A stretch of DNA of 64,000 nucleotides from Synechococcales cyanobacterium GL140_1_metabat_312 (GTDB taxonomy: Bacteria > Cyanobacteriota > Cyanobacteriia > Leptolyngbyales > Leptolyngbyaceae): positions 100,534 to 164,533 of the forward strand of contig JANXWB010000008.1 in NCBI GenBank assembly GCA_025351345.1, given 5' to 3'. Both the position numbers and the translations under genes were made by a program. The notes under the pieces are model-generated. The model was not told the origin of the DNA. It saw nothing but the letters and a program-made list of their open reading frames with translations, and made no database searches. Below, piece after piece: positions 46,767-56,236 of the stretch (positions are counted from its first letter, which is position 1; each line of letters opens with the position of its first letter).

Positions 46767-46928
46767 CGATCGTTCTATCCTGAAATCTCTGGGATGGACT
46801 TATCTCTACATGCTATGGGGAAAATTTAGATTCAGCGATCGTGTGTGTTCTAGTTCTCAAATTGGCTGCGAGGTAGAAAAACTTACGTTAATTGAAGGAT
46901 AAGGTCTTTTCATAGACATCAAAACCCT

Positions 46929-46964
46929 ATCCCTTAAATCCCTCTTTCTAAGGGAGACTAAGAG
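46929..46964. repeat. Palindromic element, copy 4
   Basis: ATCCCTTAAATCCCTC, then TTTCTAAGGGAGACTAAGAG, is a diverged copy of the element at 13032-13066 in the same orientation, in the gap between the zinc-ribbon protein and the histidine kinase. Confidence 0.65.
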
Positions 46965-47012
46965 TTGGAATCTGATTCTTCTTACTGTTCTGATTTACCT
47001 GATTAATTCCGG

Positions 47013-47048
47013 TTACCCCCTTTTTAAGGGGGCTAGGGGGATCGGGAC
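47013..47048. repeat. Palindromic element, copy 5
   Basis: The core CCCCCTTTTTAAGGGGG (47016-47032) is a perfect 7-bp stem with a 3-base loop, followed by CTAGGGGGATC. It is in the reverse orientation to copy 4, 50 bp away. Because it ends 12 bp after the kinase stop codon (minus strand), it could also terminate that gene. Confidence 0.7.
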
Positions 47049-47060
47049 TAATTAAAACGA

Positions 47061-48395
47061 CTACCTGGCTGGAATCTCCATATAAAACTTTGTCCCTTCT
47101 CCTACTGTAGAATCACAGTACAATTTACCTCCGTGCTTTTCGACGATAATTTGATGGCTGATCGATAGCCCTAAGCCTGTGCCGAGCGACTTGGTCGTAA
47201 AGAAAGGATCGAAAATGCGCGATCGGATATCTTCAGGAATACCCATTCCGTTGTCAGCAATGGTAATTTTGGTATAACTATCATCTATTTCAGTATGAAT
47301 CCAAATCGTACTTTCTTGATCTTGACCAAGTTCTAAACTTTGCTCTTGGCCTATTTCTTCCAAGGCATCGATCGCATTACTCAACAGATTCATAAATACT
47401 TGGTTCATTTGCCCCGAACAGCATTGAATGAGGGGTAAACTGCTGTATTCCTTAATAACTTTAATGGCTGCATGACTAGCTGTGGCTTGCAGGCGATATT
47501 GCAAAAGCAACAACGCACTATTAATGCCTTCGTGAATATCTACAGCTTTGAATTCAGCTTCATCTAAGTGGGAAAAATTACGGAGCGATTGAACAATTTC
47601 ACCAATTCGATCGGTGCCTACTTGCATGGATTGCAAAAGTTTTACCAAATCTTTGCTGATAAAATCGAGGTCGATCTCTTTGAGTTTAGCTTCGATCTCT
47701 GGAGATGGCTGAATGACATGCTCTTGATAGGCTTGAACTAAGCTGAGTAATTCTTGAGCATAGGTATTCAGATAGGTAATATTGCCATGAATAAACGTCA
47801 CAGGATTATTGATTTCATGGGCTACACCTGCTACCAGTTGCCCCAAGGCTGACATTCTCTCAGTTTGGATCATCCGAGCTTGAGCTTGTTTGAGATGATG
47901 CAGTTGCAATCTTAATTCAAGCTGAGAAATAACTTGCTGGCCTAACATTTTTAGAGCTTCTAACTGTTCAGGACTTAAATTACAGGGAACAGTGTTGATT
48001 GCACAAAGAGTACCTAAGGCATAGCCATCGGGGGTGATGAGGGGTGCCCCTGCGTAAAACCGAATACTTGGGTCCGATGTGACCAAGGGATTGGAGGCAA
48101 ATCGTTCATCCTCTAAGGTATCAGGAATGACTAATAGTTGATCTTGCTCAGCAATAGCATAGGCGCAAAAGGAAATATCTCTGGGTGTTTCGGTTGTCTC
48201 TAAGCCTACCCTGGACTTAAACCACTGGCGCTGACGATCGACTAGGGTGATTAGGGCAATGGGTGTACCGCAGATGTAGGCTGCTAGCTTGGTCAAATGG
48301 TCGAAGGCTTCTTCTGCATCTGTATCTAAAATGTGGTATCGCTCTAAGGCTTGTAACCGCTGAGTTTCGTTATCGGGGATAGGTGGGGTTTTCAT
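47061..48395 (-). CDS. GAF-domain sensor histidine kinase
   Basis: The 444-residue soluble kinase has an N-terminal GAF domain ([29 protein letters not shown]; about residues 20-165), a linker coiled coil, and an HWE-unlike HisKA H-box [17 protein letters not shown] (His around residue 200). The ATPase domain follows, with the N-box [17 protein letters not shown]1 [24 protein letters not shown] and G2 [10 protein letters not shown]. There is no membrane segment, so it senses a cytosolic signal. No response regulator gene is adjacent, so its partner is encoded elsewhere. Confidence 0.92.
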   Translation of the reverse strand: MKTPPIPDNETQRLQALERYHILDTDAEEAFDHLTKLAAYICGTPIALITLVDRQRQWFKSRVGLETTETPRDISFCAYAIAEQDQLLVIPDTLEDERFASNPLVTSDPSIRFYAGAPLITPDGYALGTLCAINTVPCNLSPEQLEALKMLGQQVISQLELRLQLHHLKQAQARMIQTERMSALGQLVAGVAHEINNPVTFIHGNITYLNTYAQELLSLVQAYQEHVIQPSPEIEAKLKEIDLDFISKDLVKLLQSMQVGTDRIGEIVQSLRNFSHLDEAEFKAVDIHEGINSALLLLQYRLQATASHAAIKVIKEYSSLPLIQCCSGQMNQVFMNLLSNAIDALEEIGQEQSLELGQDQESTIWIHTEIDDSYTKITIADNGMGIPEDIRSRIFDPFFTTKSLGTGLGLSISHQIIVEKHGGKLYCDSTVGEGTKFYMEIPAR

Positions 48396-48629
48396 GTCGA
48401 TGTTTGTACGAATAGAATGATGATAAATTTTGTGCCTTGACCAATTGTCGAATGAGCTATAGTTCTACCTCTGTATTTTTCTGAAGCATATTCTTTGACT
48501 ACCGCTAACTAACACCCATGAACATTATCGGCGATCGATTCATCACCTCAACCCAAAAAAAAGAATATTATAAGTATTCGGCGGTTGCCCGAGCCGCGAT
48601 CGGTCGTCTTTAACCTAAACGTCTTTAAC

Positions 48630-49598
48630 CTAAAGTGCCAGCGGGGTTGTGAGTAACGATCGGATCGACTGCCGAAAATCTAATGCAAGATAACGCTCCT
48701 GTAATGGCTGCCAGCTTTGCCAAAATGCTAACTGCTCCTGTTCAAGAATCTGGTTTACGGTAGGTAGCACCTTTGCTAAATCTGCATTCAATGTAGATTC
48801 TAGATACTGACGTAGAACAACGCGATCTTGAAGTTCTCCCAAAACATCTTGAATTGTTTTAAATTCTTCAATTATCTGTAAATAGTCTGCGGCATAAAAC
48901 CCTGAAAAAAACTCTGCCTGATAGCGAACACCTTTCATTTTCTTCCGTAAATCATGCAGCAAATCTCCGAATTGTGAGCATTGTTGATTCAATGCCCTAG
49001 GATTTCCGATTAGCGTCCCATTGCCAGCCTGCATCGTTGTTCCTACTAGCCAGCCGGGATGGAGAAAAATTTGGCAAATTAATGGCAATAACAAATCAGG
49101 TAAAACTTGTATGACCAATAAAGAACCGATCGGGGTGTAAACGGGTTCACTGACCCAAGATTGTATCGACTGCTTTAAATGAACATAGCGATCGCCCTTC
49201 AGCATTTCCTTCAATTCCAAAAAGCTTTTTGCTCGTTTTTTATGCAATTTTTTAAGGACTTTATCAAAGTTTGACTGCTCTGATTGTTGTAGCAACGGCT
49301 GATATCGTTTTTTCAGCGTATGGTGTAATACATCCAAATCTCGCGTCTCGCCTAGACTACTCATCATTTTTCCGATCGATGAATAGCTCACAGTTTTGGG
49401 CAAGACGATCGCAGGTTCAAAAACTCGAACGGCTGTTCTCAATCGCCGCATCCCCACGCGCATTTGATGTAATGGCTCAGAATCTTGATCTTTGAGTACA
49501 GCTTTTTCTTGGTCAACAAATCGCTGTAAGTTTTGCTGAATGATTTGATAACTATACTCACGTAGATCGATCGTGGGGTCTAAGCTTTGAGTTTTCAT
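48630..49598 (-). CDS. CHAD domain protein
   Basis: From the ATG at 49598, which has GGAGAG just upstream, the product has 322 residues. The CHAD fold is marked by LHQMRVGMRRLRTAVRVFEPAI, GETRDLDVL, and LHDLRKKMKGVRYQAEFF with FKTIQDVLGELQDRVVLRQYL. CHAD proteins bind inorganic polyphosphate through conserved His/Arg/Lys residues and often associate with polyphosphate granules. There is no CYTH/polyphosphate gene adjacent. An in-frame upstream ATG is possible but lacks a ribosome-binding site. Confidence 0.9.
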   Translation of the reverse strand: MKTQSLDPTIDLREYSYQIIQQNLQRFVDQEKAVLKDQDSEPLHQMRVGMRRLRTAVRVFEPAIVLPKTVSYSSIGKMMSSLGETRDLDVLHHTLKKRYQPLLQQSEQSNFDKVLKKLHKKRAKSFLELKEMLKGDRYVHLKQSIQSWVSEPVYTPIGSLLVIQVLPDLLLPLICQIFLHPGWLVGTTMQAGNGTLIGNPRALNQQCSQFGDLLHDLRKKMKGVRYQAEFFSGFYAADYLQIIEEFKTIQDVLGELQDRVVLRQYLESTLNADLAKVLPTVNQILEQEQLAFWQSWQPLQERYLALDFRQSIRSLLTTPLAL

Positions 49599-50221
49599 AT
49601 CTCTCCATACAATCACTTGCCCAACTTTTCATGCGTGGAATTAGCGTTACATTATATTGATACAAATTTCGATCGTTATCAATACGTTACCAATATAATG
49701 TATGCCTCTCAATCAACCACTAGATCCGAGGGCTGATTCCATTTCCCACTAAAGACCTGTATTGAGCATCAACTAAATTTTCGACCATGGGACTTACCTC
49801 GTCAATAAAGGGGGCGATCGGAGAATCAGATCAGGAATTAATATCGCTTTGCATAGCTGACTAGTCTAATGACCGATCGCTTGATTAATTGAGTGAATGG
49901 ATTGATGGCTAGACAAATTATTACACTAATTAACGATCAATTTTTACTATCCTGAGAAAATATGTGATCAGTTCTTTCAAAGCTCTTGCGTGGAGACCAC
50001 TGCTCAATTCAACAATTGTATAGCTGATATTCGATTGTTAAAGATTTAAATTGTTAAAGATATTATAAAGATTAAACTACTACTTATACAGAATATACAA
50101 TTCAACCATCCCAATAGACATGATTTCAAACATCCTTATGCCACACTTTTGAAGTGAGGACAAAACAAACGTTATTCACGACATTATTTTATTCACGATA
50201 TTATGTGCAGTTGAGAAAATC
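49599..50221. other. Long intergenic region with nested inverted repeats
   Basis: The main feature is the inverted repeat at 49649-49701 described separately. The rest is AT-rich with few CGATCG sites. No ORF or RNA gene is seen. Confidence 0.4.
49649..49701. promoter_or_regulatory. Nested inverted repeat upstream of the CHAD gene
   Basis: ACATTATATTG (49649-49659) is an exact inverse of CAATATAATGT (49691-49701). Inside, TTGATA and TATCAA form a second pair around a CGATCG core. It starts 51 bp upstream of the CHAD gene ATG. It may be an operator or a cruciform-forming site; the AT-rich arms argue against a terminator. Confidence 0.45.
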
Positions 50222-50647
50222 ATGACTGAACAAATTGATAGCTTTACTAATGGCCTGCGCGATCGGTTAAATGGTATTGACGCTCGTCTATCATCGCTTA
50301 AATCCACTCTGGAGTCTGCCCCCAAGGAAACGCAAGCAGCGATCGAAACCAAATTGCATGAAGTGAAAGCAAATCTGGATACAAAGCGCCATGAATTTTC
50401 AACTTATCGAGCTAGTCTTCAGGAGCTAGCGGAAGAAAAGGGAACTGAAATCCAGGCTATGGTTGAAGAATGGAAAACAAAGCGAGAAGTTGAGGAATTG
50501 AACCGTCGTGCCGAACGATCGGAACGCTATGCGACGGGTTGTGTTCTTGTGTCCATGGCCGCGATCGATGAAGCTGAAGAGGCAATCTTAGAAGCGATGA
50601 TGGCTAGATTAGATGCCGACAAAGCGAAATCGGGCGATAAAGCGTAA
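50222..50647 (+). CDS. Coiled-coil protein, function unknown
   Basis: The 141-residue protein is almost wholly alpha-helical, with heptad-rich stretches (LRDRLNGIDARLSSLKSTLESAPKETQAAIETKLHEVKANL) and a Glu/Ala-rich tail. No signal peptide or known domain was seen. It begins a plus-strand run of stress-related genes in which each gene has its own clear ribosome-binding site. It resembles small cytosolic coiled-coil proteins found near CsbD- and stress-type genes; function is unknown. Confidence 0.65.
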   Translation: MTEQIDSFTNGLRDRLNGIDARLSSLKSTLESAPKETQAAIETKLHEVKANLDTKRHEFSTYRASLQELAEEKGTEIQAMVEEWKTKREVEELNRRAERSERYATGCVLVSMAAIDEAEEAILEAMMARLDADKAKSGDKA

Positions 50648-50802
50648 GTATCCGCATAGTGCCGCATAGTTATGTAGTCGAGTTTAGTAGCGCAGTTTTG
50701 GTAAGAGTCTGTTTAAAAAACAGAAGATTTTGACTTGAGACTCAACGAAAGAACTTCTTAAATCTTCTCAATCGTATCGAATACTCAATTCAGGAGAAAA
50801 CA

Positions 50803-50982
50803 ATGGATGTCCAAATGTCGAAAGCCCATCAAACTACCTATAAAGCAATATTTCAACACCCAGTCGCCCGAAATCTTCAATGGCATGACAATTTCCTGGA
50901 ACGATCGGCAGCTCCCTCATTAGAAATGGATACCAAAGCTTCTACAGTAACAAATCACACAATACTGACGAATGAGAACTAA
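50803..50982 (+). pseudogene. Truncated small protein gene (decayed C-terminal half)
   Basis: A 59-codon ORF with a good ribosome-binding site (AGGAGA, 6 bases before ATG) begins MSKAHQTTYKAIFQHPVARNLQWHD after four extra residues. That N-terminus resembles a widespread small bacterial family beginning SHQ-TY-AIF-HP--NL-WHDV. After WHD the sequence diverges into NFLERSAAPSLEMDTKAS, which does not match the family, so the gene appears truncated by deletion or frameshift. It may still be expressed as a short peptide. Confidence 0.5.
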
Positions 50983-51095
50983 GGACTAAGAGTGTAAGTG
51001 AGATTCATTCAAAAATCCTTCGATTAGTTCTCCTAACAAGATTGTATTTGATAAGATGAATGATATTAGAACGTTAGTTGGAATATCAAAAAGCC

Positions 51096-51473
51096 ATGAG
51101 AACATTATTGACAAAGTTTGCATTACTCTTTACTCTACCGATTTGTACCCTCGCTAATTTTTCCTTTCCCGCCTCTGCTGATTCGACAGCTGATCTCATT
51201 CTTAATTTGCAATGTCAGGGTGGCTACGACATCAATATTTGGAAGACTCATTCTTCCGGTGAACTGCTCTATCGATCGACCGGAGAGAAGGGTGATTTAA
51301 GCTTGGGTAAAGGAACGAGCCGAGCAACAGAAGGCGTTCGAGTGTATCAGTTTCGGAATAATAACTATCAATATTGGGTGTGGGATGGCACGCTGGATAA
51401 CGCGAAAGCTGGAACCTTAGACGTGTATCACAATAACCATATGCTGATGCAACGATCCTGTGTACAAAGATAA
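51096..51473 (+). CDS. Secreted small protein, function unknown
   Basis: From the ATG at 51096 the product has 125 residues with a signal peptide ending near FSFPASA-D. The mature domain (about 100 residues) contains LNLQCQGGYDINIWKT, LLYRSTGEKGDLSLG, YQYWVWDG and a C-terminal QRSCVQR; the two cysteines may pair. I do not recognise the family. It is followed after 57 bp by the oxidoreductase gene on the same strand. Confidence 0.65.
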   Translation: MRTLLTKFALLFTLPICTLANFSFPASADSTADLILNLQCQGGYDINIWKTHSSGELLYRSTGEKGDLSLGKGTSRATEGVRVYQFRNNNYQYWVWDGTLDNAKAGTLDVYHNNHMLMQRSCVQR

Positions 51474-51530
51474 AGTGTACAAAGATAAATTTTAAAACTC
51501 ACAAAATTGAAAATACCCTGTAGGAGAAGT

Positions 51531-52553
51531 ATGTCTAACATAGTCAGCCAGCAGATTTTACTCAAGCGTTATCCCACTGGAGCACCAACGGAGCAAGATT
51601 TTAGCGCTGTTGAAACTCCCATTGCTGAATTAGGGGATGGCGAAGTACTGAATCGTACTATTTACCTATCACTCGATCCCTATATGCGCGGACGTATGAG
51701 CGATCGTGCTTCCTATGCAAGTCCAGTAGCGTTAGGCTCAGTCATGGTAGGTAGCACCGTTAGCCAGGTTGTGAAATCAAACCATTCTCAATTCTCAGTT
51801 GGAGATTTTGTCGTCGGATATGATGGTTGGCAAAGTTATGCGATCGCAAAAGGTGAAACCTTAAGAAAACTTGATCCTCATCAACTCCCGCTTTCCTACG
51901 CTTTAGGCATTACCGGAATGCCAGGAATGACTGCCTACTTCGCCCTATTAGATATCGGTAAGCCCAAAGAAGGTGAAACCATTGTAGTTTCTGCAGCGTC
52001 TGGTGCTGTGGGGGCTGTCGTCGGGCAACTTGCTAAAATCAAAAACTGTCGAGCCGTTGGTATTGTTGGTAGTGATGAAAAATGTGAGTATTTAGTGAAT
52101 GAATTAGGATTTGATGCTTGTATTAACCGTAAAACTCAAGATCTGAATTCCGCATTGCAAGCTGCTTGCCCAAATGGTATTGATATTTACGTCGATCATA
52201 CAGCGGGTCCAATTCTGGAAGCGGTGTTGCAGCAAATTAATCTAGGAGCAAGGATTCCGCTGGTTGGCTTGGTCTCCCAATACAATGCAAAAACTTTACC
52301 ACCTGGACCTAATCTGATGCCACTCTTAGTTAAACGGGCGCTGATTAAAGGGTTTTTGGTGGGTGATTATCAAGAACGTCATGCCGAGTTTATCGAGGAT
52401 ATGTCTCAGTGGTTAAGGGAGGGCAAGCTTAAGTATAAGGAAGATAAAGTCAAAGGATTAGAAAATGCAATCCATGCCTTTATTGGGCTGCTTGAAGGGC
52501 ATAACTTTGGTAAACTGATTGTTCAAATTAGTGATGATCCAAGTCACAAATAA
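51531..52553 (+). CDS. NADP-dependent oxidoreductase, zinc-free MDR family (CurA/leukotriene dehydrogenase-like)
   Basis: From the ATG at 51531, preceded by TAGGAGA, the product has 340 residues. LSLDPYMRGRMSDRASYASPVALGSVMVG and the Rossmann motif VVSAASGAVGAVVGQLAKIKNCRAVGIVGSDEKC are characteristic of the zinc-independent medium-chain reductases that reduce enones (CurA, YncB-type, prostaglandin reductases). The C-terminal GKLKYKEDKVKGLENAIHAFIGLLEGHNFGKLIVQI is also typical. It is likely a detoxification enzyme for reactive carbonyls or quinones; substrate unknown. The next gene, 38 bp on, encodes a flavin-binding-fold protein. Confidence 0.9.
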   Translation: MSNIVSQQILLKRYPTGAPTEQDFSAVETPIAELGDGEVLNRTIYLSLDPYMRGRMSDRASYASPVALGSVMVGSTVSQVVKSNHSQFSVGDFVVGYDGWQSYAIAKGETLRKLDPHQLPLSYALGITGMPGMTAYFALLDIGKPKEGETIVVSAASGAVGAVVGQLAKIKNCRAVGIVGSDEKCEYLVNELGFDACINRKTQDLNSALQAACPNGIDIYVDHTAGPILEAVLQQINLGARIPLVGLVSQYNAKTLPPGPNLMPLLVKRALIKGFLVGDYQERHAEFIEDMSQWLREGKLKYKEDKVKGLENAIHAFIGLLEGHNFGKLIVQISDDPSHK

Positions 52554-52591
52554 ATGTATCAAAAATCTGGATTTTATAAAGGAGAATCGTA

Positions 52592-53056
52592 ATGCTAGAT
52601 ATTGATGAAATGGGACAAGTAGAAATAAAAGACTTTCTATACAAAGTAGGATATGGACATCTTGGCTATATCCACGAAGGAAAGCCCTATGTAATGCCAA
52701 TGCATTACTATATGGAAGATTCTGATATATATCTGTTCACGACTCAAGGGATGAAGACGCACGACATAAATATAAATCCAGAAATCTGTTTACAGGTTGA
52801 AGAAATTCACGATCCATTGCATTGGCGGAGCGTAATTGTGACGGGTCAGGCCGAGCGGCTCACAGAACAGACTGATATTGACCGTGCTATGACCTTTATC
52901 AAAGCGCGTAACTCAACGCTTTCTCCGGCTATTAGTCGGACCTGGACCGACTCCTGGGGTCATTCAGAGTCAATTACCATCTATCGTATTCATCCCGATG
53001 AAATGACTGGACGAACGACCGATGGCATTAGTAGCCAAACTTCATCTGAGGGATAG
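52592..53056 (+). CDS. Pyridoxamine 5'-phosphate oxidase-like flavin-binding split-barrel protein
   Basis: The 154-residue protein has the PNPOx-like split barrel: YGHLGYIHEGKPYVMPMHYYMEDSDIYLFTTQGMKTHDININPEICLQVEEI and WRSVIVTGQAERL. Members bind FMN or F420 and include many uncharacterised redox proteins, some linked to nitroimidazole or stress resistance. The ribosome-binding site is AAAGGAGA. It follows the CurA-like reductase by 38 bp and probably shares its transcript. Its actual cofactor and substrate are unknown. Confidence 0.88.
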   Translation: MLDIDEMGQVEIKDFLYKVGYGHLGYIHEGKPYVMPMHYYMEDSDIYLFTTQGMKTHDININPEICLQVEEIHDPLHWRSVIVTGQAERLTEQTDIDRAMTFIKARNSTLSPAISRTWTDSWGHSESITIYRIHPDEMTGRTTDGISSQTSSEG

Positions 53057-53236
53057 TTTAACTAAAGTTTTAAAGGGAAACGATCGGTTTCGACAATCTA
53101 GATTAGATTAATCAAACCGATCGTAATACTTATTTATTCATGTCATCTATTCAAAAGCATCTGCCTTTATCTCTCTTGCTGATTTACGATCCTTTACGAT
53201 CGTTTATGTCACATCGTCTACTACGATCGTTTTCGC

Positions 53237-54853
53237 TTAATGGACCGCTGCCCCACCCGTAGACTTAACACGCTTGAAGAATAGTACCAAGATCGCACTT
53301 AGAAACAACGCACAGCCCATAAAGAAAAAGCAATCATTGTAGGCCATCACGCTAGCCTCACGGCGCACTAAGCGATCGACAACAGCAAAGGCTTGATTTT
53401 GGGCCATAATTGGATCGCCACTCTGTGCTAGAAATGATTGGGTCAGTTGATCTACCCGATCGCGGGTCAGTTGATTTGCTAAAGAGATTGATTCCCCTAG
53501 CCGATTCGAGTGGAATTTTTCGCGCATTGAGAGCATGGTTCCTAGAATAGCAATCCCGATCGAACCCCCTAAATTTCGACCCATATTGAACAAAGAGGAG
53601 GCCGAACCCACTTGTTTCGGTTCAATACCTGCGGTCGCTACACTAGAAAGCGGAATCATAATCAATGGTTGCCCGCAAGCCCGAACAATCTGCGACCACA
53701 TCAATTGTTCAATTCCAGTTTGATAGGTCAATGTTGAATTCATAAAGCAGCTCACACCAAAAAGACTCAGACCGATCGAGATCAATAAGCGCAGATCAAA
53801 TCGCTGGATTAGCTTGGGTAAAAACGGAATGATAAAAAGCTGAGGAACTCCTGACCACATAATAGTTTCGCCAATTTTCATCGCGTTGTAACCCTGAATT
53901 TGGGCTAGAAACAGCGGCAACAGAAATACTGAACCGTAAAGCCCTAGCCCGGTGACTAGATTAACAATGCTTGATAGACCAAAATTCCGTTGTTTGAGTA
54001 AGCGCAGATTCACTAGAGGCTGTTTGCGTCTGAGTTGAATCCATACAAATAGAGGCAGTGCGATCGACGCTACGATCCCGGCCCGGACCACTTCTTCCGA
54101 TCCCAGCCAATCTTTGCGGTTGCCTTCTTCTAAGAAAAACTCCAGCGCAGCCAGTCCACTTGCTATTGTAGCAATCCCCCACCAATCCCCCTGTTTGAGT
54201 CGATTCAATTCCATCGGCTTAGGTTTGATTCCATACATCACACCTGCAATTAGGAGCAATCCAGGAATAACATTAAGATAAAAAATGTATTGCCAACCGA
54301 AGTTATCCGTCAACCACCCACCGACGGTTGGGCCAATAGAAGGGGCAAATGTCGCGGTTAGGCCAAACATAGCTAAACCGATCGGCTGTTTCGCTGGGGG
54401 TAATGTTGTTAAAATCACCGTAAACGCCATCGGGATCAATACTCCGCCAGTAAAGCCCTGCCCCGCACGAAACAAAATCATCATCGGCAGGGTGGTTGCA
54501 AAAGCACAGGCGATCGAAAACACCAAAAACAAGGCCGCATTAACTAGTAAATAACGACGAATGGCAAACACTTGCGATAGCCAGCCCGTTAGGGGAATTA
54601 CTACAATCTCAGCTACTAGATAACCCGTCGAAATCCAGGATCCTTCATCGATCGTGGCTCCGAGTGCTCCGGTAATATCATTTAAGGAGGCATTGGTAAT
54701 TTGGATATCCAAAATGGCCATGAATGCACCCAACAGAGTAGCCGTCACCCCAATCCAGTCCTTCAGAGATACGTTGTCAGAGGGCGGTAGTTCATCATTG
54801 GTGGTCAATGACGCTTGACTGCGATTTAAGCCGACATCAGTCACATCAGTCAT
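53237..54853 (-). CDS. DHA2-family (EmrB-type) drug efflux transporter
   Basis: The 538-residue MFS protein with 14 predicted helices carries the DHA2 signature LGAFMAILDIQITNASLNDITGALG near the N-terminus, YLVAEIVVIPLTGWLSQVFAIRRYLL, GQGFTGGVLIPMAFTVILTTLPPAKQPIGLAMFG and TFAPSIGPTVGGWL. It exports lipophilic compounds with proton antiport. It follows the HlyD-type gene by 18 bp, giving the standard EmrAB operon order. The last helix is followed by a short cytosolic tail. Substrates are unknown. Confidence 0.93.
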   Translation of the reverse strand: MTDVTDVGLNRSQASLTTNDELPPSDNVSLKDWIGVTATLLGAFMAILDIQITNASLNDITGALGATIDEGSWISTGYLVAEIVVIPLTGWLSQVFAIRRYLLVNAALFLVFSIACAFATTLPMMILFRAGQGFTGGVLIPMAFTVILTTLPPAKQPIGLAMFGLTATFAPSIGPTVGGWLTDNFGWQYIFYLNVIPGLLLIAGVMYGIKPKPMELNRLKQGDWWGIATIASGLAALEFFLEEGNRKDWLGSEEVVRAGIVASIALPLFVWIQLRRKQPLVNLRLLKQRNFGLSSIVNLVTGLGLYGSVFLLPLFLAQIQGYNAMKIGETIMWSGVPQLFIIPFLPKLIQRFDLRLLISIGLSLFGVSCFMNSTLTYQTGIEQLMWSQIVRACGQPLIMIPLSSVATAGIEPKQVGSASSLFNMGRNLGGSIGIAILGTMLSMREKFHSNRLGESISLANQLTRDRVDQLTQSFLAQSGDPIMAQNQAFAVVDRLVRREASVMAYNDCFFFMGCALFLSAILVLFFKRVKSTGGAAVH

Positions 54854-54871
54854 AGGTGATTATTCCGCTAT

Positions 54872-56236
54872 TTACTTCTGAGGGACTTCGACAGTCACGG
54901 TAGCGGACATACCCGCCGTAATCTTCGATTCATATCCTCGTAGATTGGCCGGATCAAATACTACTTTTATGGGAACTCGCTGGACAATTTTGGTAAAATT
55001 TCCGGTCGCATTATCCGGTGGTAAAAGTGCAAATTTAGCGCCGGATGCAGGTGATAGACTGTCAATTCTGCCGATAAATACACGACCGGGAACCGAGTCA
55101 AGTTTGATTTCAACACTTTGCCCTGGCTGTATTTTCGCCAGTTGTGTTTCTTTAAAGTTAGCTACGATCCAAGGCTGCGGCTGCACAAGAGACATCAATG
55201 TTTGTCCTGCCTGTACTCGTTGTCCGACCTGAACCGTTTTATTCCCAACCTGGCCACTCGCTGGCGCTTTAAGTACGGTGTAAGACAGTTGCAATTGTGC
55301 ATTTTTTAGCTGTACTTCTGCTTGGGTGACAGCAGCTTGGGCAACTTTATATTGCTCCCGACTGACTTCGGTTTGTTGGCCAGTTGCGTCGGCTTGCTGT
55401 AAGTTTCCCTGAGTCGAAGCAAGTTTTGCTTGGGAATTGGCTTTATTCTTTTCGGCTTGGGCCAGTTTTGCCTCTGCTTGCCGAATTTGCTCTCTAGCAA
55501 CATCCCGTTGTGCGATCGTGGTTTCATAGGTAGCTTTAGCGGCTTCGACCTGTTGCTTTGCTATGGCTCCGCTCTGAGCAAGCTGGCTATAGCGTTTGTA
55601 ATCTAAATCCGCTTTGACTAACGCAGCCTCTACCTGAGCGAGTTGGGCCTGCGCTACTGGAACTCCAGCTTGGGCTTCAAGTACCTGTGACTCCGATGCG
55701 GAAACAGTAGCTGCTGCTGCATCAATATTGCCTTGAGCTTGAGTGGTTTGTCCTTGAGCAGTAGTCGAGACAACGCGGATATTGGCTTGGGCCACACGAG
55801 CTTGAGAACGAGCTGTTTCTAAAGCAGCCTGCGCTTGCTGTACTGCAACTTCATAGTCGTTCGGGTCTAGTCTAATTAAGATGGTACCAGAGGACACAAC
55901 CTGGTTATCTTGAATCGCGATCGCGACAACCGTACCCGCGATACGTGCATTAATCGGATTGATATCACCTGCAACATAGGCATTATCTGTTTCTTGGTGA
56001 GTTGCGGCAAAATGCCACCAACGATAACCTAAGATACCTGCAATTAAGGCACCAGTGCTAATCAAGACAATTGCAATTAACTGACGAGAATGTTGATGTG
56101 GTTGTGTAGGAACAAGCTTCTCCACGTCTTTAACTACACTATCTATGGAAAGCTCATTCTCAGTTGTATTTATTTTTCCCCTAGCCCCATTTCGATCGGA
56201 GTCTTGTTTTGTGCTGGCTGAATCGAAAGTCTTCAT
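54872..56236 (-). CDS. HlyD-family (EmrA-type) periplasmic adaptor
   Basis: The 454-residue membrane-fusion protein has an N-terminal cytosolic stretch, one membrane helix (QLIAIVLISTGALIAGILGYRWW), the EmrA hallmark THQETDNAYVAGDINPINARIAGTVVAI (lipoyl half), a long coiled coil (about residues 130-320, rich in Ala and Gln) and the second lipoyl half LSYTVLKAPASGQVGNKTVQVGQRVQAGQTLMSLV. The coiled coil is unusually long, which would span the periplasm. It precedes the DHA2 transporter in an EmrAB-type operon. Confidence 0.93.
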   Translation of the reverse strand: MKTFDSASTKQDSDRNGARGKINTTENELSIDSVVKDVEKLVPTQPHQHSRQLIAIVLISTGALIAGILGYRWWHFAATHQETDNAYVAGDINPINARIAGTVVAIAIQDNQVVSSGTILIRLDPNDYEVAVQQAQAALETARSQARVAQANIRVVSTTAQGQTTQAQGNIDAAAATVSASESQVLEAQAGVPVAQAQLAQVEAALVKADLDYKRYSQLAQSGAIAKQQVEAAKATYETTIAQRDVAREQIRQAEAKLAQAEKNKANSQAKLASTQGNLQQADATGQQTEVSREQYKVAQAAVTQAEVQLKNAQLQLSYTVLKAPASGQVGNKTVQVGQRVQAGQTLMSLVQPQPWIVANFKETQLAKIQPGQSVEIKLDSVPGRVFIGRIDSLSPASGAKFALLPPDNATGNFTKIVQRVPIKVVFDPANLRGYESKITAGMSATVTVEVPQK

